DNA from: an uncultured Dorea sp. | Lineage (GTDB): Bacteria; Bacillota; Clostridia; Lachnospirales; Lachnospiraceae | Length of the DNA stretch: 38,122 bases | Assembly (NCBI GenBank): GCA_910584575.1 | Contig: CAJUBG010000035.1 | Location: 1-38,122 of the forward strand | Reading direction: 5' to 3' | Part shown: positions 34,247 to 38,122 of the stretch, one piece after another | Numbering within the stretch: position 1 is the first letter of the stretch | How the letters are laid out: the number at the start of each line of letters is the position of its first letter | Notes under the pieces: model-generated | Databases searched by the model: none | Seen by the model: the letters and a program-made list of their open reading frames with translations, nothing else | What the model was told of the DNA's origin: nothing | Made by a program: the position numbers and the translations under genes

Positions 34247-35086
34247 TTATACAACCACAATTACACCGCCGTCCGCAGCATACATACTGCTGATGCCCGC
34301 CGTATCCAAAATCACTGTATCCTTAAACTCCGCCTTCTTCATCAATACTTCTCGAACATACTCCGCACGTTCCCGGCAGTTACAGTGGGAAATCGCCAGA
34401 ATCTTCTCCCTGGAGTCCTTCAAATCCTTCACAATCTCATCCGTCATCTTAGCCAGGGCCTTCTTAATTCCCCGCCCCTGTCCAAGCTGCGCAATCGTGC
34501 CCTCCGGCGTCGAGCCCATGACCGGCTTGATATTAAGGGCAGTTGCCACTATTGCCTTGACGCCCTTAAGCCTTCCGTTCTTGCGCAGGGTATCCAGCGT
34601 CTCCAGCACAAAATAGGTGTGCTGCTCGCTAATGTACGCCTCCACCGTCTCTATCACCTGTTCAAATTCCATACCCTGTTCTTCACATTCCACAACCTTC
34701 ATGGCGATTAGCGTCTCACCGACGGAGGCTGAACGTGAATTAAATACATAGATATCCTTCTCACCGTATTCCTCATGATACAGATTCTTTCCCAGGATTG
34801 CGCTGTTATAAGAACCACTCAGCTCAGCCGACAGCGTGACCGCATAGACATGGTCCGCCTCGCAGCGATACCCCTCCATATACCTCTCCGGAGACGGGCA
34901 GGAGGACTTAGGGGATGTGGGACACGCCGCCACCCGCTTCAAAAAATCTGCCTGGTCAAAGGTCTCGTCATCTATAATATGATAATCCTCTACATCAATC
35001 TCCAGGGATGCCGTCTCAAAACACCCTGACCCTTTCATCTCATCTGTCAGCTCTCCGCAGCTATCTACTATAATCTTATAACTCAT
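34247..35086 (-). CDS. DegV family fatty-acid-binding protein
   Basis: 279 residues. The start YKIIVDSCGELTDEM, the binding-site region SCPSPERYMEGY with the TSPKSS segment, VTLSAELSGSYNSA near residue 88 and VFNSRSASVGETL are DegV/FakB motifs. Such proteins hold a fatty acid for phosphorylation by the FakA kinase. GGAGG is followed by two ATGs; the second (35086) has the correct 6-base spacing. It has its own promoter with an inverted repeat over the start site. Confidence 0.92.
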   Translation of the reverse strand: MSYKIIVDSCGELTDEMKGSGCFETASLEIDVEDYHIIDDETFDQADFLKRVAACPTSPKSSCPSPERYMEGYRCEADHVYAVTLSAELSGSYNSAILGKNLYHEEYGEKDIYVFNSRSASVGETLIAMKVVECEEQGMEFEQVIETVEAYISEQHTYFVLETLDTLRKNGRLKGVKAIVATALNIKPVMGSTPEGTIAQLGQGRGIKKALAKMTDEIVKDLKDSREKILAISHCNCRERAEYVREVLMKKAEFKDTVILDTAGISSMYAADGGVIVVV

Positions 35087-35156
35087 CTTCATCCTCCCGT
35101 CATGCTCTCCTCATACGGTTCTCAGCTCGCCTCAGCATGTCATTAAATTCTATACT

Positions 35157-35177
35157 ATGTAGTTTTCAATACTACAT
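35157..35177. promoter_or_regulatory. Operator-like inverted repeat over the degV transcription start
   Basis: ATGTAGT (35157-35163) and ACTACAT (35171-35177) form a perfect 7-bp dyad with a 7-base centre. It sits at about +1 to +20 of the promoter at 35183-35211, a usual repressor position. The regulator is unknown. Confidence 0.5.
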
Positions 35178-35182
35178 GAATA

Positions 35183-35211
35183 ATCATACCATATTTATAC
35201 CGGAAATGAAA
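35183..35211 (-). promoter_or_regulatory. degV promoter
   Basis: Minus strand: -35 TTTCAT (35206-35211), spacer 17, -10 TATGAT (35183-35188) with an extended TGG before it. Confidence 0.55.
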
Positions 35212-35216
35212 GTATT

Positions 35217-36407
35217 TTATTCACTGATTTTAATTCTTCTGGACACTCCAAGGGCAATTCCCATCTCCACCATCAGAAACAGGCTTGACGTTCCCCCATA
35301 ACTGATAAACGGCAGCGTGATACCTGTGGTGGGAATCAGGTTCGTCACAACCGCAATGTTCAGCACAACCTGAAGCGCAACGTGGGCGAAAATCCCCGTC
35401 ACCACCAGAGAACCGTACATATCCGGCGCATTCTGCGCCACAAACATGAGCCTGTACAGCAGAAGCCCAAACAAGACCAATACAATAATCACGCCGAAAA
35501 CTCCAAGTTCTTCACAGACAATCGAGAGAATCATATCATTCTGAACCTCCGGCATAATCATTTTCTGCGCGCTGTTGCCTAAGCCCTTCCCGAAGAAGCC
35601 GCCAGAGCCAACCGCATATAAGCCCTGTAAGACCTGATACCCTCCGTCCTCGGCATGTCCCTCTGGATTCAGCCACACAAGAATCCGCCGCAGACGGAAA
35701 TTCTCGCTGGTCTCAAGCATGGTTCCTAAGACCTTCACTCCCGCAATGACACAGACAAGACCCGCCGCCGCAATGATAACAAAGGGCTTGGTCTTAGGAT
35801 GCACCACGAAAATCATGATGCAGGTAATCCCCATCACAATAATCGCCGTACTTAAGTTGTCCGTCAGCACCAACACGCAGACAGCCGAGAAGCCGCCCCA
35901 CAGAAGCACTTTGTGGATTCCCCTCCATGTCTTTATCTCCTTGCCCAGATTACAGATTAGCACAGGGATAAACAGAATCACAGCAATCTTGGCTATCTCC
36001 GCAGGCTGTAACTGCTGATTGAAGGGCAGACGAATCCATCTCCTGGCTCCCTTCACTTCTTTTCCCAGGGGCGTCTGCACCAAAGCCATCATAAATATAG
36101 AAAAGAAATAAATCATATTCGCCCATTTTATATACACATGGTAATCTATCTTCGCCACAATATACATGCCCGCAAAGCCTGCCACATAGAAAACGAGCTG
36201 CCGCTTAAAATAGTACATGCTGTCCTGATGCTCCACCAGGGCGCTGTACGCTGTGGTGCTATACAGCATGACCAGTCCAAAACAGATCAGGAAAATCAGC
36301 ACAGTAAGCAGGTTAAAGTCAAAGAAACGGATGCCATTCCCGTTCTTTTTCTCCCTTTCCCTTGTATTCCCTGCCTTTTGCTTTCTTACTCTTTGATTCT
36401 TTGCCAT
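35217..36407 (-). CDS. Second SEDS protein (FtsW/RodA/SpoVE family)
   Basis: 396 residues. A basic, charged N-terminal 26 residues is followed by about ten membrane helices. KGARRWIRLPFNQQLQPAEIAK near residue 120 (in pieces), GYQVLQGLYAVGSGGFFGKGLG and ITLPFISYGGTSSLFLM are SEDS motifs. It polymerises peptidoglycan glycan strands. Since the cluster already holds an FtsW, this copy may serve elongation (RodA) or sporulation (SpoVE); sequence alone does not decide. Promoter at 36431-36459. Confidence 0.9.
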   Translation of the reverse strand: MAKNQRVRKQKAGNTREREKKNGNGIRFFDFNLLTVLIFLICFGLVMLYSTTAYSALVEHQDSMYYFKRQLVFYVAGFAGMYIVAKIDYHVYIKWANMIYFFSIFMMALVQTPLGKEVKGARRWIRLPFNQQLQPAEIAKIAVILFIPVLICNLGKEIKTWRGIHKVLLWGGFSAVCVLVLTDNLSTAIIVMGITCIMIFVVHPKTKPFVIIAAAGLVCVIAGVKVLGTMLETSENFRLRRILVWLNPEGHAEDGGYQVLQGLYAVGSGGFFGKGLGNSAQKMIMPEVQNDMILSIVCEELGVFGVIIVLVLFGLLLYRLMFVAQNAPDMYGSLVVTGIFAHVALQVVLNIAVVTNLIPTTGITLPFISYGGTSSLFLMVEMGIALGVSRRIKISE

Positions 36408-36430
36408 ATATTTACACTCCCATCGTATCT

Positions 36431-36459
36431 ATTATACTCAGATACCGCGCCAAAAACAA
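36431..36459 (-). promoter_or_regulatory. Promoter of the second SEDS gene
   Basis: Minus strand: -35 TTGTTT (36454-36459), spacer 17, -10 TATAAT (36431-36436), 24 bases before the ATG. Confidence 0.6.
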
Positions 36460-36500
36460 CCTTCAAACGAAGGAAAACACGCACCGATTTCTAATTTTTC

Positions 36501-36508
36501 CATACAAT
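36501..36508 (+). promoter_or_regulatory. Sigma-E-type -10 box of the cotJ operon
   Basis: CATACAAT on the plus strand matches the sigma-E -10 consensus; the -35 region (GCACCGA, near 36481) is a weak match. It lies 39 bases before cotJA. Known cotJ operons are sigma-E dependent. Confidence 0.5.
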
Positions 36509-36546
36509 GTTATTGCAAATGTTCTTAATAGGAAGGAGAAACACAT

Positions 36547-36849
36547 ATGCCGAACTATCGCTACAACACATCGGATTACATGCGGCGAAACGGCTGCGGC
36601 AGACCGGCCCCGACTCCGGCTCCCATGCCGCAGCCTGTTATGCCCTGCCAGCCTGTCGCCGAGCCTTCTTGCTGCGACGATAATGCCGAGTACGACGAAT
36701 TAAACGGTATGCCGCTGGCTATGGCCTACGTTCCATGGCAGGAATGGCGGAATCTCTACGAAGCAGAAAAAGGATTTCACAGGGGGACTATTTTCGAGGA
36801 ATTAGATAAACCCTTCAAAGGAATCGGGATGGGAGGTTGTTGCAGATGA
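36547..36849 (+). CDS. cotJA: Spore coat-associated protein CotJA
   Basis: 100 residues. A Pro/Cys-rich start (CGRPAPTPAPMPQPVMPCQP) leads into the family core MPLAMAYVPWQEWRNLYEAE then KGFHRGTIFEELDKPF, and a GGCCR end. CotJA is a mother-cell coat protein. AGGAAGGAG precedes the ATG. The ATG of cotJB overlaps its stop (ATGA). Confidence 0.93.
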   Translation: MPNYRYNTSDYMRRNGCGRPAPTPAPMPQPVMPCQPVAEPSCCDDNAEYDELNGMPLAMAYVPWQEWRNLYEAEKGFHRGTIFEELDKPFKGIGMGGCCR

Positions 36850-37115
36850 CAGAAAACAAACCAAACCGCGGCGAATTATTAGAATGGATTAATGTGGTCA
36901 GCTTCGCAGTTGACGATGTGAAACTGTTTCTGGACACCCATCCATGCGATGAGGATGCGCTGGAATATTTTGAGGAATTTAAGAAGCAGCGGGTTTCGGC
37001 CCTCAGAGAGTATGCCAAATATTATGGCCCGCTGACACTGGACACAGCCTGCACCCCTGCTGAATACTGGTGCTGGATTAATGAGCCATGGCCCTGGCAG
37101 GAAGGAGGATGCTAG
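36846..37115 (+). CDS. cotJB: Spore coat protein CotJB
   Basis: 89 residues. ELLEWINVVSFAVDDVKLFL, THPCDEDALEYFEEF and the end YWCWINEPWPWQEGGC are the CotJB family pattern. The ATG at 36846 follows GGGAGG at a good distance; an in-frame TTG at 36837 is not needed. It is translationally coupled to cotJA. Confidence 0.93.
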   Translation: MTENKPNRGELLEWINVVSFAVDDVKLFLDTHPCDEDALEYFEEFKKQRVSALREYAKYYGPLTLDTACTPAEYWCWINEPWPWQEGGC

Positions 37116-37139
37116 TATATGTGGAATTATGAAAAAAGA

Positions 37140-38122
37140 TTACAGCACCCGGTAAAGATTACGCAGACGAATCCAAAGATTGCACAGGTTATTATTACTC
37201 AGTTCGGCGGGCCTGACGGCGAGCTGGCGGCTTCTATGAGGTATCTGTCGCAGCGGTATACCATGCCTTATAAGGAGGTGACGGGGATACTGACGGATAT
37301 TGGTAGAGAAGCCCCTGAAATGTTCCATCTCAGGGGCTTGCGCTTTTTTTAGCGGTTTACCCTGCGGACAGCTTACGCTTTTTGCAACCGTATAGCTCCA
37401 TTTGAGGGGGAGCAGGTTCAAATACACGTCAATATGGTCTTTATCATTCACAACCATTTTATCTAAGATTTCTTTGTAAAAATCATCTTCATATTCCACG
37501 CCGTTTATAAGCTCATTCATCGCTTCTGTAATTTCAGCGACAAGCTCTTGCTGTTTTTCAATCATCTCCCTTTGTTTGTCTATGCTATCTATCACGGATT
37601 GCAGTTCGGCAATCTCATTCTCACATTTTGCCCTTGCTGCTGAAAATTCATCTCTGGTAATATCGCCAGATGTATAAAGGTCAATGAGGTTTGTGCGTTT
37701 TTGTTCAATGGCTTTTATCTGTGATTTTAGTTTCTCACTGTCTGTACCTGTGGTATCCATTGCGATAATAGACTTGATAATAGCAAGCAAATTATTAGTG
37801 ATTTTCTCCTTATTATATTTTAAGCTGCTCGTGACAAGGTACATGATGTGGGTTGCATCTTCGTTGCGTATGCTAAGTCCCCTGCATCCAACTTGATTCC
37901 CTGCTTTGTCCACATGAGGGCTTCCATGCCTTGCAGCTTCAAGACACCGCCACGCCTTATAGCGGCTTCCATTTTTTCGGGTTTTATATCTCGCCACATA
38001 ACTCGAACCGCAGCATCCGCATTTAATTTTCCCAGAAAACGGATAACGGTTGCTGTGTTTCGCTTTGCCCTCCTGTGAAAGCGATTTTTCATCCAAAATG
38101 CGGTTTGCCTTATCGAAAAGCT
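37140..38122 (-). CDS. Large serine recombinase, C-terminal part (5' end outside window)
   Basis: The visible part begins LFDKANRILDEKSLSQEGKA, the end of the recombinase domain. The zinc ribbon follows: SGKIKCGCCGSSYVARY, then CLEAARHGSP and GCRGLSI with the later Cys. A coiled coil runs from about KLKSQIKAIEQKRTNLIDLY to EMIEKQQELVAEITEAM, and the end VYLNLLPLKWSYTVAKSVSC is typical. The catalytic N-terminal domain is beyond the right edge. The last 55 or so codons, to the stop at 37140, are antisense cotJC sequence, so the native end is changed by integration. This enzyme would cut and join the element, comparable to SpoIVCA of the skin element. Confidence 0.88.
   Translation of the reverse strand, partial: LFDKANRILDEKSLSQEGKAKHSNRYPFSGKIKCGCCGSSYVARYKTRKNGSRYKAWRCLEAARHGSPHVDKAGNQVGCRGLSIRNEDATHIMYLVTSSLKYNKEKITNNLLAIIKSIIAMDTTGTDSEKLKSQIKAIEQKRTNLIDLYTSGDITRDEFSAARAKCENEIAELQSVIDSIDKQREMIEKQQELVAEITEAMNELINGVEYEDDFYKEILDKMVVNDKDHIDVYLNLLPLKWSYTVAKSVSCPQGKPLKKAQAPEMEHFRGFSTNIRQYPRHLLIRHGIPLRQIPHRSRQLAVRPAELSNNNLCNLWIRLRNLYRVL
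37301..37311. other. Left attachment junction of the element in cotJC
   Basis: cotJC similarity stops after GATATTGGT (codons Asp-Ile-Gly), and element sequence starts in TAGAGAAG. The crossover lies within these bases. The exact core needs the other end of the element, which is outside the window. Confidence 0.6.
37309..37350 (+). terminator. Intrinsic terminator at the element edge
   Basis: Plus strand: AAGCCCCTGA pairs with TCAGGGGCTT (10 bp, 11-base loop), then GCGCTTTTTTT. It stops cotJ transcription just inside the element and protects the recombinase region from antisense transcription. Confidence 0.8.

Larger units (their letters stand above)
37119..37352 (+). pseudogene. cotJC: CotJC (manganese catalase family), truncated by a mobile element
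   Basis: The first 62 residues are normal CotJC: MWNYEKRLQHPVKITQTNPK, IITQFGGPDGELAASMRYLS, YTMPYKEVTGILTDIG. Family members then continue TEELGHLEM with the metal ligands, but here the frame runs into REAPEMFHLRGLRFF and stops. The rest (over 100 residues, with the active site) is absent from the window. The break coincides with the end of an element carrying a serine recombinase. The remaining part presumably lies on the far side of that element. GGAGG precedes the ATG. Confidence 0.88.

Noticed and set aside
37140..38122. The serine recombinase as the invertase for the 16610-16863 switch
   Set aside because: Large serine recombinases with a zinc ribbon and coiled coil usually integrate and excise elements; it sits at the edge of its own element 20 kb away, and nothing links it to those repeats.
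1..38122. CRISPR arrays, tRNA or rRNA genes
   Set aside because: No regular repeat-spacer series, and no tRNA or rRNA-like sequences were seen on either strand.

Overview
The window looks like a chromosome segment of a spore-forming, low- to mid-GC Clostridia member, most likely Lachnospiraceae. It carries a division and peptidoglycan cluster running into spoIIGA-sigE, two SEDS proteins, a cotJ spore-coat operon, and a Wzx/Wzy glycan locus controlled by NusG-family antiterminators. Nearly everything is on the minus strand; only the cotJ operon at the right end reads plus. The glycan locus (1-15.3 kb) is visibly AT-richer than the division cluster and is probably an acquired, variable island.

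Region 1 (16.87 kb down to 1, read leftward): an apparently invertible promoter segment (16610-16863), two tandem NusG/LoaP-like genes, an intrinsic terminator, then a long operon. The operon order is DegT aminotransferase, sugar N-formyltransferase, PIG-L deacetylase, phosphoglycosyl transferase, GNAT, GT4, HAD protein plus its partner domain, GT2, Wzy, GT2, hexapeptide acetyltransferase, Wzx, nitroreductase-like protein, DUF2264 protein, and the start of a CapE/FlaA1-type dehydratase. Together these suggest a surface polysaccharide containing a formylated amino sugar. Two G10 tracts (minus strand) lie in the operon. One breaks the acetyltransferase and the other changes the end of the nitroreductase, so the locus may vary by both DNA inversion and slipped-strand changes.

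Region 2 (16.87-19.94 kb): an AAA ATPase with its own promoter and an MBL/beta-CASP RNase-like protein. A 144-bp MITE-like element with 14-bp terminal inverted repeats and an 8-bp target duplication sits exactly at the 3' end of sigE.

Region 3 (20.08-33.6 kb, read leftward): mraZ, rsmH, ftsL, two class B penicillin-binding proteins, mraY, murD, ftsW, ftsQ/divIB, ftsZ, spoIIGA, sigE. mraZ has a promoter and a five-box GTGG operator. spoIIGA-sigE has a Spo0A-type promoter candidate.

Region 4 (33.6-38.1 kb): a nested palindrome, a small membrane protein, a DegV protein with a promoter/operator, a second FtsW/RodA/SpoVE protein, then cotJA-cotJB-cotJC on the plus strand. cotJC is cut after about 62 codons by a mobile element whose large serine recombinase (truncated by the window edge) faces it. 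This resembles skin-type intervening elements in sporulation genes.

The most interesting items are the invertible promoter placed ahead of a NusG-family gene (a layout like Bacteroides capsule loci but in a Firmicute), the interrupted cotJC, and the G-tract frameshift in the acetyltransferase.
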